A stretch of 64,000 bases of DNA from NCBI RefSeq assembly GCF_020080835.1, contig NC_058160.1:27825152-27889151 (forward strand), read 5' to 3'. Both the position numbers and the translations under genes were made by a program. The notes beneath the pieces are model-generated. The model had not been told where the DNA came from. It did no database searches and saw nothing but the letters and a program-made list of their open reading frames with translations. Below are positions 49,850 to 62,165 of the stretch, in pieces. The first letter of the stretch is position 1. Each line of letters begins with the position of its first letter. Source of the DNA: Cotesia glomerata (lineage: Eukaryota; Arthropoda; Insecta; Hymenoptera; Braconidae).

Positions 49850-50310
49850 AGAAATTCCGTTTTTTACATTAAAAAACGTGATTTTCAATTATAGTCCTTG
49901 CGTCAAGTGTCGCCATTTATTTAAAGTCTGTAATAAACATAATTTTTTGCTATTAATTGTATACTAGAAATATTATTTTATAGTTTCTATTGGAATCTTT
50001 AGAGAAATTTGCATTTTTAACATAGAAAACGTCATTTTCAAGTATAGTCCTTGCGTCTAGTATCTCCATCTGTTTAAAGTCTGTAATAAACATAATTTTT
50101 TGCTATAGATTGCATACTAGAAATAATATTTTATAGTTTCTACCGAAATCTTTAGAGAAATTAGCATTTTTAACACAAAAAACGTCATTTTTAAGTATAG
50201 TTTATATATTTAGTATCACCACCCATTGAAACTATGAAAAAATATAATTTTTTTCTTATCACTAACGATATACTGGGAATTTTTGTAAGTAAGAATCACG
50301 TGTGTGTGTG
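49850..50310. repeat. Three-copy tandem repeat, 153-bp unit
   Basis: The anchor AACGT(G/C)ATTTT recurs with its ACGT at 49876, 50029 and 50182, exactly 153 bp apart each time. Shared text includes TATAGTCCTTGCGTC, AAAGTCTGTAATAAACATAA and TTTTGCTAT. The third unit degrades after about 90 bp, where TAGTCCTTGCG is replaced. There is no internal palindrome, so it is unlike the Helitron units. Confidence 0.88.
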
Positions 50311-51492
50311 TACAAATAGTTGACTGTAAAAAATATTTAGCAATAAATCAGCATAATATATTATCCGTGCGGAAGGAAATGAAATGCAGGTGCCATCACC
50401 AGATGTACCTATATCGTATTTTATAATAATTTTTCCAATGTAATAGGATTTTTAGGATGCAAAGATAATCGGATTAGGTTCCTCGAGAAGTGTAATGTAA
50501 CATAATATCATTATATATAGTACAAACAGAATGTGTGAAAAGTATCATCGAGGAGGTTATTCGGAAGTAGAAGCTAATAAGAGTGTAATAAATTCTTTTT
50601 GATTATTATATGAAGAGGACTAGAAGATGGATTGAACGTGGGAATTGATGAGGGAGGTTAGAAAAAAGGTAATGCAAAGAATCGGGAAGAGTAAAACGAG
50701 AAGCCGCGGGTGATTACTGGGAGAACACCTAGCATGACTTATGGCGAGTCCGGGGGGCTGCAAGAAATCCCTGGCTGTCTCTCTCGGGCTCACGCGATGC
50801 ATAATTCTTCATAAAACATTGACTGTGTGTTTATGTGTTTGTACAAGAGATGCGGGAGTAGTTAATACGTCTTCACAATCTCCAAACGGTGCTTGCTTCG
50901 AGCAATAATTTTTATTTTAGTTACTTTTTATCCCCGAGCTACTTATGGCCAAACTGAAAAATAGCGACGCCATTTGTCATCGCCGGGCAATTACTTGGTG
51001 GGTGAAGAAAAATATCGTCATCGGGAATTTGATTAATTAAATTCAAGAAACGTCAACAGCTTTGCCAGCTTCCGGTTTCAGTGATTTATGTCTTTGAGGA
51101 TAAAACATTTTTAAATAATAAAAATAATGATGTATGTTGATAAGAAATAAATTGTCAATATTTTTTATGTAAAATTTTTTCTTAATCTTATCGTTAGCAT
51201 ATTTAGAAATAAATTGAAAAATTTTTAACAATTTTTTTTTAAGACCTGTCTAAAGCCTGCTTAAGATTAGAAAAACAATTTTTTTTTCAAATTCAATTTT
51301 AGTGTTTTCAATTTTATTAACTTTTTTATTTTAATGAATTTAAAAAAAAATTTAATTGTTATTAATTCAATAAAATAAATTATTATAACAATAATAATAA
51401 TAAAAATTGCGAAATATGAAAAGATATTAATGTCACAAGTAATTATAAAAAGAATGTCTCGTATTTTCATTCCGATAAAGTCGTTAAATACT
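50311..51492. other. Gene-free stretch
   Basis: GC-balanced at 50330-51010, then AT-rich. No coding frame is supported. Confidence 0.4.
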
Positions 51493-51545
51493 ATTTTTAT
51501 AACTTGTAAATAAATAAATACCTCAATCTACATTTACAAGTTATA

Positions 51546-51550
<5 letters not shown>
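51493..51550. repeat. Perfect 19-bp inverted repeat beside an (AT)n tract
   Basis: ATTTTTATAACTTGTAAAT (51493-51511) and ATTTACAAGTTATAAAAAT (51532-51550) are exact inverse copies around 20 nt. The right arm passes directly into (AT)n. Confidence 0.85.

Positions 51551-51617
<67 letters not shown>
51549..51617. repeat. (AT)n microsatellite
   Basis: About 34 uninterrupted AT units. Confidence 0.95.
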
Positions 51618-51620
<3 letters not shown>

Positions 51621-53845
51621 CAATTTACAACAATTAGCTGTTTTAATGTGGGAATAAATAAATCTGGCTTTAGCAAATAGTGAGTATATATAAATACGGG
51701 AAAGAAATCTCGGTTATTTAGACTTGACGATGATTGAACAAGTAATTGCGGCACTAATGAGAGCTAAGAGATAGATGTGTCTGGTGGATCCAGATCCAGA
51801 CTCAAGTGTCGGTGCGTGGATGAGTCAAGTAAATATGACACTCTCAGTTACTTATCTGACAACCTTGTCTCGAGATTAATTATCATTATCAAAATTATTT
51901 AATTATAAATCATTACTTTTATTTAATTAAATCGAGTCACGTTTATGCAAAGTACCCTCAGAAATTTCAGCCTCAGCTCGGGTATTTTATTGTAAAAAAT
52001 AAAAAATTAGATACCGAATCGACTGAGAGAAGGTACGCGGCAACTATTCGATGGGACTCTGTCCCAGAACAAAGACAGCCAGCAAGTATTATTATTCGGT
52101 TATTAATCAAGCTTTCTTACGACCACACCTGTCAGCTGGGTACCGGCGTACCGAGTTCTTGCTGGCTGGACGCTGCACTAGTGCAAACAAGCCTGGCACG
52201 GGCGAATCTCATATATATTAGCTTTTACTTTTGCAGATGCTGATACCAAGACTAAGACTGGGACTACGACTGGACTGAGGCTCGTTGGAAGCGTGATGTG
52301 GCTAAATCTTGTTTTTGCGACTTTTAAGAATTATTAATGACTCGCCTTTTCTCGATGCAGGAATCCGAATAACCAATTTGTGCACAGCGATACAATAAAA
52401 AATTGCACAAGCGTTGACGTTGCAATCAACTTATTGAATTATATATTATCACTCCATGAGAAAATAAAAATGATAATACTAAAAAAGTACATGCGCCCCG
52501 AATTAAATTCTCAAGATACTTTAAATTTAGTCATATACTATACGCCTCAGTCGTTAAAAATTCAAATTAATGGTCTATAAAAATATTTATGACCAGTTTT
52601 TACTCGATATTTTTTTTTAATATTCAAACAAATAATTTACAATTTCTCATAAATATATATTTTAATTTAATAGTATTACTCAGTCGTTAAATTTTTATTG
52701 AATCGTCTTCATTTATTGATGGAGATAAATTTACACTTATTTAAAAGAAATTTTTCTTTCTAAATGAGTTCTTAAAATTCTAATTGTTTTTTTACAAAAA
52801 TGGCCAGAAGGTTTTTAATTTTTTGTAAAATATTTTTTAAAAAATTCCATAAAATTATAATTATTATCAAAAAATCATTTTCATTAAAATGGTTTTAGTA
52901 TAAAAACAAAAAATCCAACTAAAGTAAATTTTTAAACGTTTTTAACAATTCCAAGATGAAACCCGCGATTAAAAACAAACAACGGGAGATTAATGAGTTA
53001 AGCCAACAGTTAGTTAAACGTTATGTAGTCGCGTTGATGAATAGCCTCCTAAACAATTATCTAAGATCGCGGTGACAATCTAAAGGTATGGTATAATATT
53101 ATTTAAACTTATAACTAAAAACATTTTATTTACTTATTTTATTTTATTTACTAACATACAATATAATAGTAGTTGGTTTTTATCCTGGAGCCTACAAGTT
53201 CGTACATTTCCTAGTGATACTCTTTCTCCAGGACTCAGCCAGTGGCTCTCTCAAGACAGTAGTAATGGACGTTGAGAGATTCTTTTCACATTGGTGGAGG
53301 TATACGCTCCTCGGGAGCCAATAAAGATGGCATCGCGAGATACGCGCTACGCACGAGCGGACAGCGTATAAACGTGACGTATAACCCAGGAAGAAAATCA
53401 CATCGATGCTATTGCAGCTTCTGCTTATACTTCTCTTCTACTATTTTATTCTACTGCACTAAACTCCTCCAGAAATTCATGAGCTTCACCAAACCAAACC
53501 CACTACATGATACACGTATATAAAATCTATAAATATAAATTAATGCTACATTATATTGGAGGATAGGAGTACTTCTGATGTCCGGATGCATGTACACCGA
53601 CAACTGTTTGCTGATCTAATCAATAATGGATAATTCCGTACACTGCAATCACTGACTAGGAATACTGACCATTCAACTAGTTTTTAAACTTTACTCATTC
53701 ACTATTATATTTTAATGGAAATTTAACTTGATTTAAGGGAAAATGTGTTGAATTAAGAAAATTTATCTAAAGGATTTTTCTTTCTTAAATTAAGCAGACA
53801 AATTTTTGAACCACGTTGATTTTACTCGAGTTCAAAATAGTATAT
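51618..53845. other. Gene-free stretch
   Basis: GC-balanced at 51640-52380 and 53170-53660, AT-rich between. The frame at 53272-53523 has protein-like composition (GGGIRSSGANKDGIARYALR) but starts at a non-ATG codon, overlaps an antisense frame and has no recognised domain. Confidence 0.4.
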
Positions 53846-53966
53846 TACACATCTAGGGCAGTAAAATAAGAAATGTCTCAAATCACATGTAATTGTTGTC
53901 CGAGGCGAAGCCGAGGTCAATAAACATGTGATCTGAGGCTTTCTTATTTACTGCCCGTGGTGTGTA
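53846..53966. repeat. Small palindromic element
   Basis: TACACATCTAGGGCAGTAAA on the left pairs with TTTACTGCCCGTGGTGTGTA on the right, with three unpaired positions. Inner text (TCACATG...CATGTGA; GAGGCGAAGCCGAGG) continues the symmetry. The outermost bases are CA and TG-like, but no target duplication is clear. Confidence 0.65.
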
Positions 53967-54498
53967 TCCACAGATTCGGTAGAATCTGGCGCCAAGTTCC
54001 GTTCAAATCCGTTGTAAACGGAGCGCCAGACTACCGACTGTGTTTACTGTAAGCAGGACGATATTTTGAGGTTGCAAATTTTATTTAATTCTACGGTACT
54101 TTTTTTTTCTAAATTGTATATTATAACAGTAATTCATACTTTATTTTACTGACATTAATTAATAATAGTCGATCATAACAATTAATCTGCTTGAAATTAT
54201 TAAATTTAATCAGCACAAACTATAGCAACGCAAAAATTTAGATCCTGACTTTTTTCGATGTAAAAGTGACATGCCACAGACTAAATAATTCGAGAATACA
54301 TGGTAATCCTCCAATAGATGGGAAACTACAGTTGAAAAAGATATTTCAAGGCTTGCATCTACATCCGCCAGGGTGCGCTTGAATTATTTTTACATAAACT
54401 GTAGCTTCAAAGGGATAGTTTGCTATAAAAAATGCAGCCAACGCGATACTTAAGTTGGTACCAATTGTAAATTTTATTATAATTACAAAAATACTAAA
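53967..54498. other. Spacer in the palindrome cluster
   Basis: Contains the inverted pair GGTAGAATCTGGCGC (near 53980) and GCGCCAGACTACC (near 54031), and a small TCCGTTGTAAACGGA hairpin. No gene. Confidence 0.45.
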
Positions 54499-55016
54499 AT
54501 CCGAACAAAAACAGTTTCACTGTAAAAAATCGCGCCAAGTCCACGTTCATAAGACTATTAAGAGAAAAAAAATTTTTTTTCTTCACAAAAGATATAAAAT
54601 AAAAAATTGAAAAATCAAGTAACCGATATGATTGTATACGATTTTCGAAAATTAAAAAATTTTGTTGTAAATTTAAAAATTAAAAAAAATTTGGAACGTA
54701 CTTGGTGTGCGTGGTTGCAAAATATTTTACTTTTAATGAAATTCGTAAAATTTATTTACTAGGACTTTCAAAAAAATTGAAATACACAATGACGCACACC
54801 AAGTACGTTCAAAAATTTTTTTTTTAATTTTTAAATTTACAACAAAATTTTTTTTAATTTTCGAAAATCGTATACAATCATATCGGTTACTTGGATTTTT
54901 CAATTTTTTTATTTTATATCTTTTTGTGAAGAAAAAAAAAATTTTTTTTTCTCTTAATAGTCTTATGAACGTGGACTTGGCGCGATTTTTTTACAGTGAA
55001 ACTGTTTTTGTTCGGA
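54499..55016. mobile_element. Long-armed fold-back element
   Basis: Arms of about 214 bp (54499-54712) and 225 bp (54792-55016) are near-perfect inverse copies around a 79-bp loop. The outer end is ATCCGAACAAAAACAG paired with CTGTTTTTGTTCGGAT; the inner end is GAACGTACTTGGTGTGCGT paired with ACGCACACCAAGTACGTTC. The few differences are mostly homopolymer length, so the arms are recent or were homogenised. A CACTG...CAGTG pair lies about 20 bp inside the ends, but symmetry continues beyond it. No open frame; superfamily undetermined. Confidence 0.85.
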
Positions 55017-55631
55017 TACTATTTTTCTCCTCGACGGAGACGGAAAGCGGCATTTTCGTTTAGCGCAACGGGAGGAAAATTGACGCTTTCCGCCCGGAGG
55101 TAAGAAAAAAATTTTTCTCTGAAGAATCTTTCAAGTCTTGAGTCAAGAAAATAATTTTTTTGAACTTTGTTAAATTTTATTTTATTAAAAAAAAATTTTG
55201 TTTTTTAAATCAAAGCGTGGAAATTCTTAAAAAAATTTTTAAACTAAAAAATTTCTCTGAATTTTACTTTATTAAATAATTTTTTTGTTTAATTCAATAC
55301 TTCGAAACTTTTCCAAACATTTTTCTTAATTCAAATTTTTTTTTCTTTAACCTAATTGATTTTTCTATCAAAATTTTTACTCTTTAATTATTAAAAAATT
55401 TTAAAAATTTATTCAAAACTTTTACATGATAAAATTCTATAATTCACTGAAAAAAATTCCAGTTTAAAGTTTGCGTACTGAGTACGGGTAATATAAGTGA
55501 AATAAGTTTTGTGGGTTTGAAAACACTCATCTGATACGAAGAGTACTTGTCGGTTTCACCATAAACGACATCATACATTTGATGGTGATTACACACGGGC
55601 TATGGACTATGGACCGTGGAGTAGAGTAATA

Positions 55632-55704
<73 letters not shown>

Positions 55705-58360
55705 GAATAAGCAGAAGAGTCTGAACATTTAATTTAATTTAAAGCCATCTCATTCCATTCATTTACGAGCAGCCTACCCGTAGGAAGACACAACATGCTA
55801 AGTACAGTTGACATCGGTGTCATTACAATTTCATTGCCGTCATTACGAAACGCACTGAAGAAGGTAATTGGCCTCCCGCTGAGTCTACGGACAGAGTTAC
55901 ATAAAATAGAGATTAAAGGTCCAATAAGAATTAACTGAGTGCCAGCCCAAAGTCTAAATCAAAAGTATTTTTAGTAATGGTTTTCACTTATATTAATATA
56001 AAAATCATTTTCACTTTCAAGAGCGAGATCGTTGAAGCAAATGACTTTCCAGGCAATCTGGCATTTTGGTATTCGTCGTGGTATTTATAGCCAGTTAAAG
56101 GTATTTAAATTTAAATAATCTAATTTGGTTAACTGATATGTCTCTCAGTTGTTTTACGTTTGCGGTAATTTAATGTGATAATAATGTTCTCGTTTAACTT
56201 TCATGGTATAGTTGCAGATGGTTAGCTTTCAAATGGTACTTTTAGATAATTGAATCCTTAGTTTCATTTTAAATTCTTAGAATATTTCTTAAAAAACAAT
56301 TTAATTCCGCTAGTAAATCTAAAAATTTTTTCTTTTCCTAATCATGATTTTTTGCGTAGGGGCCGATGACTCTTTTACATCGGAAGGTGTTAGATTTCAT
56401 AACAACTCGTCATCATCAATTTATCAAAATTTGACTTCTCTAACACAATTTATACAAGAATAAAACAATTTTTAAAAATCCTAATACCTCAGTCATGCTT
56501 TGGGATTTATGTCCGCGCTTAAAAAATTTAAAATAGCAAAACCGACAATTGTATAATTTTTACAATCTCGCTATTGTATTGTTCTATGGCTCGTACCGAG
56601 AAAAGGATAAAGGCGGTAGGAAAATACATCATCACTGGTCTCTCATATTCTGATCCTACAAATAAAACAAAATGTACTCACTGTAGTCTATACTACAGTA
56701 AAGTCAAAGTAATAGTAGGCGACTTGCAATATTACTGCATTACTGTAGGGGTATTCTAAAGAAAGCGGTTCTTCTTCTGGTCCTTACTGACGGAGGCGCA
56801 TGCAAATGGACAGTGCCCACCGTACGTGCCTTTTCCGAGGGTTGCGTTTGTCGGCAGTCATTGCTGTTACCGGGCTTAATTTATGGCTGAGAGCCCAAGG
56901 AGGAGTCCATGACGATAAGTCTCTGATTAAATCTACCACTATTTTTCCAAGCGATCTTTGCATTTTTCTGCAAAGCTTAACTTTGTGTATTTTGGGTTAT
57001 AAATAACATCTATCGCACTATCAAAACTCGGTAGAAGATGCAATAGATCAATAAGTATTATATGTAATAAGCCTCTAACCATCAGTACATAATTTCAGCG
57101 GCAGGATCAAAGCGTCTCACAATAACAAATTATTCATTCAAAACAAATCGATTTAGCATCGTTTATCAATAGGAGAAGCATAGAAGCGTCTAAATACAAA
57201 CTGCTTGTGTGTCTTTTACGACTGGAATAATCAATTATTAGTTATACAATTTGTGGATTTACTGTGTTACAAATACGACGTCTAGAATTGTTTATAGTTA
57301 GCCCTTAGGCTCGAGAAAACTGCATAACATTTCCCAATAGAGTAGGAAGAAGAAGAAGGAGAAAAGATGCTGCTGCCTTTGAATGGAGAATGCAGATGGA
57401 TTAAATAAACGTCTAGTGGGAAGGCAGTAAGTAGTAGTTGGTAGTTGGTAGTTGATAGTTGATAGTTGATGGTAAGTAAACCCAATGACAATTCAGAGCT
57501 CGTGTGTTAGCGGAGTCCCGGAAGATTTCCATAATACTGATGCATGCAGCATCAGTGGGTACCTCTGGCGAAACCGTTTGAGTAGTAGTAGCATATAGTT
57601 ACGGCTTCAACATTTGACGCAGGCGGAATACGAAATTCCCGGTGAGCAAAACAGAAGCTTAAGATCTTGTACTTCTGGTGAAGCTGCTGAGGACTGATGC
57701 TGAGATTTCTCCTTATATTCCGTCTTTGTTCTTCTTTATTCGCTACGCGTCCTCACTGAGATATAACATGTATTAATGAAACGGTGGGGAGGCTTAGTGT
57801 ATCCATGGGGACCAAGGGACTCGATAGTCGATAGTTGATAGTTGATAGTCGAGTTCAGGAACAATGACGAGCATCGATAATCGCTTTCTTGTTTGTTGTA
57901 AGAAAGAACAAGTGATGCCAATTATGGGCCACGGACATCAATTAGATACTCATCAAGATTTACAATCAGATAGAACCACGCACTAAAAGTTTGTGAGCTG
58001 AGTTTATGAATTTTAAAAGATATCTCCCGAGTGATTTGAATCGCTCGAGGTCTATGGGAGGCATTAACCATAAATCCCGGCTCTGATGCCTGAAAGGCAT
58101 TCTGGATGTCGATATGGATATTGATCTTCCATAAGAGCCGAAATTAATATTCTGATGGAAGTTATTTTACTTAAAAGGCTTGAGATCTTTGTTTATGTTG
58201 TAATTTGGTTTGGTTTAAGGTATGAATGGATTATTTCATGCATCTGGGGAATTATAGTCGATGATATGTTTTATTGAGTTGATGAGATTATTTTTACTAA
58301 TCATTTGGTTCGTTCTTAAAAAAAAAAATTTGATTTAGTTTGAAAAAATGTGTTAAGATG
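55017..58360. other. 3.3 kb without a supported gene
   Basis: A short inverted pair, GAGACGGAAAGCG and CGCTTTCCGCCCGGAGG, lies at about 55036-55102. AT-rich text at 55130-55450 resembles a decayed CTTGATTCAAG-family element. (AAT)n lies at 55637-55700. An ACTGTAGT/ACTACAGT hairpin lies at 56680-56699. TAGTTG(G/A) tandems lie at 57431-57472 and 57826-57850. No coding frame is supported. Confidence 0.4.
55637..55700. repeat. (AAT)n microsatellite
   Basis: About 21 uninterrupted units. Confidence 0.93.
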
Positions 58361-58635
58361 CACGGAAAAAAAAAACTCGAAAAATTAGAACATATTATGT
58401 AACGTGGCGCTTCGTGATAAAAACTGGAAAAATTACAGTTTCAGATTGTAATTATTACAGATTTTATAAAAATTACATTGTAGAATGTAATATTTACATT
58501 GAAAGCTCTGAAAAGTAACATTCAAAATTTGAAATTAGAAAATTGTTGTTTTGAACTGTAATTTTACTAGTTTTGGATATGACAGGACACTTATTTCTAT
58601 TTATAATGTAATTTTTTGAGTTTTTTTTTTCCGTG
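58361..58635. mobile_element. Short TIR element, CACGG...CCGTG, TG duplication
   Basis: Begins CACGGAAAAAAAAAACTCGA and ends GAGTTTTTTTTTTCCGTG, with TG on both sides (58359-58360, 58636-58637). At 275 bp, the interior has inverse-related ACAGTTTCAGATTGTAAT-like words and differs from the CTTGATTCAAG subfamily, but the ends and 2-bp duplication follow the same rule. Confidence 0.82.
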
Positions 58636-58637
58636 TG

Positions 58638-60000
58638 TTACGAAATAAAATCTTCTTTTATAATTTAGATTTTTAATTTGAAAGATGTCTTACTTTTGAA
58701 AAAAATCATCAGTTATGAACTAATTCTACGCATCGAGAAGGCTTAAAAATAAAAGCGAATTTTTGAATAATTTTTCCTGAAGAGGCTTTTCAATTAATTG
58801 ATGTAAAAATGGTCATATGTGGGGCATTTTAAACCAAATTCAACATTTTCAAACCAAACCGAGAAATTTTTAATTTTTTCTACCAATCTAAAAAAGAAGC
58901 TATGAATTTTTTAAAATAATGGCTTTTTTTCTTTAATGATTTTTAACTTTATCAAAAATTGACTTATGGGGAGGTTTTTTTTAAATTTTCGTTTTTAAAT
59001 AAACTTTTTGAAAAAAATACTCAAACAAGAAAAAATTGATTTCTTAAAAATCTCAAGAATCTACAAAAAACTTATCCTTATTCTCCAACAAAACGTGGAA
59101 GATTCCCAGCGGAATTCGGATTTATGTCCCCTGCGACAAAGCCACGAGTGCTGGAACTGGTACTAGTGCTCTTACTCGAAGTCCGTGTACATCGGGGATA
59201 ATCTTTGGCGGCCGTTAATCAGAACGGTACAACAACACGACGCGCCGGGACGTCGTTCCTTAGTTTACCTGACTCTCCCGTGATCCTCGAGTTGAGCATA
59301 CCCGAGGCAGATCCACAGGGTATAGGATAGTATAGTGCACCATCCTCGAAGGAGAAGGAGAAGGAGGAGAGACTTTTAACAAGGGGAGACTCATAAGTGA
59401 GTAGAACAATATGGGTGCAGCTCGGTGCCTGGCATGCTAAAGATCTCTCTCGGCGTTGCGCAAAGCCGAAGCTGAAGCTTCTATTCCAATTCCCCGTATG
59501 GTGTATTCGATATTCTGTATATGTACTATCACCAGTCGAGCCTACAGCTCACTCGCGTGCCGTAAATTTCGAGCTCGTGCGGCTCGTACGTGTGCCCCGA
59601 GTGTGCACGAAGTGTGGCACAGTAGGCGAGCCTGGTGAAAGAGTTTTGCTCAAAAGACATCCTCTCCTCGGGTACTCCGATCATGAGCTGAGCTAACCAG
59701 GAATCCGGGGGTTTTATTTCTCCAGCCACATCACTTGTCAAGCATCTACTCAGCGCTCCATACCGGTAGTTTAATGCTTTTTAAACACATACAATACCGC
59801 ATTCTCGACATCACATGCATACTTACAGTTCCAACTCTAGCTGAGTTTCAGTTCGAGCCGCTTTTCAGATATCACTTGTCCCGGTTGACCCATTCAATTG
59901 CTGAGTCAATTGAATCAATAGTTAACAATTTTTGGTCAGAAAATTTAGAAACATAACTCATGATTGAGGTTAGCTCCAATGCGAATAATTTAATTGTTAT
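58638..60000. other. Gene-free stretch
   Basis: AT-rich to about 59090, then GC-balanced (59090-59960). Frames on both strands at 59397-59741 overlap each other and show no domain. GAAGGAGAAGGAGAAGGAGG lies at about 59348-59367. Confidence 0.4.
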
Positions 60001-60532
60001 TTTATATTTCTTTAGATTATTGGATGTCCAGTCTAATACAACAAATTTTCTCTAATTTTTCGTAATATTGTTAGCCTGTATTTTCCTCCAGGCATAAACA
60101 AATTATCCTCAATTCATATCTAAATTTGTCATTAAAGATAAATTTGACTGAAAAAATAATTCGGACGGCCCAGACCAGGACTCGAACCTGGATCTTTTGG
60201 TTAGGCGTCAAAGGCTCTACCTGTTAAGCTATCCGAGACACTGTCCACAATTACTATTCAGTCACCTATTAATGACAAACTCAACCATGAATTGTAGTTC
60301 TAATATAGTATGATGTTAATTTTTGATCTATAGATTTTTCCTTGACCTCCTGTCAATACATTTTTAAAGCCGATAGTATTTTCAGTCTAATTTATCTTTA
60401 ATGACAAATTTAGATATGAATTGAGGATAATTTGTTTATGTCTGGAGGGAAATACAGGCTAACAATATTACGAAAAATTAGAGAAAATTTGTTGTATTAG
60501 ACTGGACAGCCAATAAACTAAAGAAATATAAA
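60001..60532. mobile_element. Two SINE bodies in inverted orientation around one tRNA-like head
   Basis: The left arm (60001-60155) and right arm (60378-60532) are close inverse copies: TTTATATTTCTTTAG...GACTGAAAAA against TTTTTCAGTC...CTAAAGAAATATAAA. On the minus strand the left arm is the body of a SINE whose head is the tRNA-like sequence at 60168-60238. The right arm is a second body on the plus strand without a head. A third, decayed start of the body (ATTCAGTCACC...TTAATGACAAA) lies at about 60256-60285. I infer an inverted duplication or two insertions. Ends and target duplication are unresolved. Confidence 0.7.
60168..60238 (-). ncRNA. tRNA-Lys-like SINE head (Pol III promoter), unlikely a working tRNA
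   Basis: On the minus strand, 71 nt fold as a cloverleaf. The acceptor strands TCTCGGA and TCTGGGC pair with wobbles and one mismatch; the D arm is GCTT/GAGC; the T arm is perfect, CCAGG-TTCGAGT-CCTGG. TAGCTTAACAGG matches the A box exactly and GGTTCGAGTCC the B box exactly. The anticodon loop CGCCTAA lacks U33 and its stem has a mismatch, so decoding is unlikely. TCGGATAGC...GGTAGAGC resembles tRNA-Lys. A run of six T follows about 17 nt downstream, within the SINE. Confidence 0.7.
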
Positions 60533-62039
60533 GTATTATAAAACCAGTCTTTAGAAAAAATAAATACTAATTATTATTATTTAAAAAAAAGTCCTCAAAA
60601 TACTGTTGTATAAAATTCACTTTACGAATTTAATCAAGATTTGTCGTGTAAATGTTATTGCTTCTTAATTACTTTTACAGCTTTCATAAATAAAACTTAT
60701 GTAAATAATTCTACTATACCCACGCGGATGCGCACTCAGGAATTTTGATTACATCTTACAATTAAACCGATTCAATCAGTAGACTTCTCACTCACCGGTT
60801 GAATCAGTGAAAATTCCAGTGATTCATTTTAAGAGACTAGCAGCGCCATCAACTGGCAAATCGTGATCGTCACGTCTTTGAGAGACAAGCGAACAACCAG
60901 ACAGTTGTGAGTAGTATAGGACACAACTCTCGAATTAAATTAAGAGAATAGAAGAAAGGAATAAAACGGCTTTTATTTGCTGTAGAAAGAATATAAGAGG
61001 AGAAGCTGTTCTTTAAGAGAAGGGGAATGTGATTGTGATTGTATGGTGACTTAGCGTTTCTGATTCTGACATCGAGGAAGTCACGCTTCTTCGGTACTGC
61101 AAACTCCAAGACGATCCCTGGATGCTGGATGGCAACTAATAAATTGGCACAGAGAGAGAATTATCGAGGGAGAAACACGTCATCAGAAGCCATATCCACA
61201 TCCACATACGAGTACCAGCTTACCAACACATATGCACCTGAACTTAAGTGGAGCCAGTGTACAATCTCGTTAAACATCTATCGAGCAATAAATTTCAAAT
61301 GGTTTAATTTACGAAGAACGAGATAACGAAAGTGACTTGATCCAGTGAATTGATCGTTACCGGTACGGAGGATCTCGGCTCAGGAATATTATCTCCGAGA
61401 GATAGCGATAGAGAGAAACAGAGAGGGGAATATTTATGTGTAGTGGATTTTTTAGTCTGCAATGCTGATCATGAGCACGAGTCGAGCTCTCGATTGCTTA
61501 CTTAATAGTTTAGTTGTTTGAGTTCCTGGTTCACCTGCAGGCACCACTTGTGTGCCACTCCCGAGCATATTCAGGCGCACCACTCCGCCTAGTGGAGTGT
61601 AGTCGAGTCAATATGCCGCCTTTTCACTCTTGAACTATGTGGTGCAGTCGATTTATATGTTGAAGTGTAAGTATGTGAGACATATTATTATCAAAGTTCA
61701 CTTACTAGTTGAGGACGCAGGCCCGAATTACAATGCTAAGGCTTTTCTTGTCGTGAGGGGAAGGGATCTGCTATGTACCTGTGCTGCCATTAGGCCTCTA
61801 TAGGTCAGGTGAGGATTTCCGAAGACCCAACATGGGGGCGTGCACGTGCCTACTTCAATATTTAAGTAATTTCTGGCTTTTATAGCCGCTTTGAAGGATT
61901 ATTTGTGCGTTTAGCGAAAATATGTACGTTGCTTTTGTTGTTATGATTGATATTTAATTATTAATTTATATTTAAATATTAATTTTCTGAAGAATTTTTA
62001 ATTTTTAATAAGAGAAAAATTATTTTCTAGGGAAACTTT

Positions 62040-62165
62040 TTTTAAAGTCTATTTATGATTTTATAAAAAGACATATGTAATTTTTTGACAAAATCTAGTA
62101 TTTAAAATTTCCGACAGATGGCGCATGATCGATAAATTGTCTCGGTACCAGAGATTTAAGTTTGA
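62040..62165 (+). repeat. Dispersed repeat, copy 2 (partner of 18560-18720)
   Basis: AAAATTTCCGACAGATGGCG and AATTGTCTCGGTACCAGAGA align with 18640-18705. A further fragment, CTGATATGATCATATATGAA, appears at 62340-62359 and matches CTGATATGATTATATATACT at 18593-18612. Confidence 0.48.

Noticed and set aside
53272..53523. Protein-like 83-codon frame on the plus strand
   Set aside because: Non-ATG start, overlapping antisense frame and no recognised domain.
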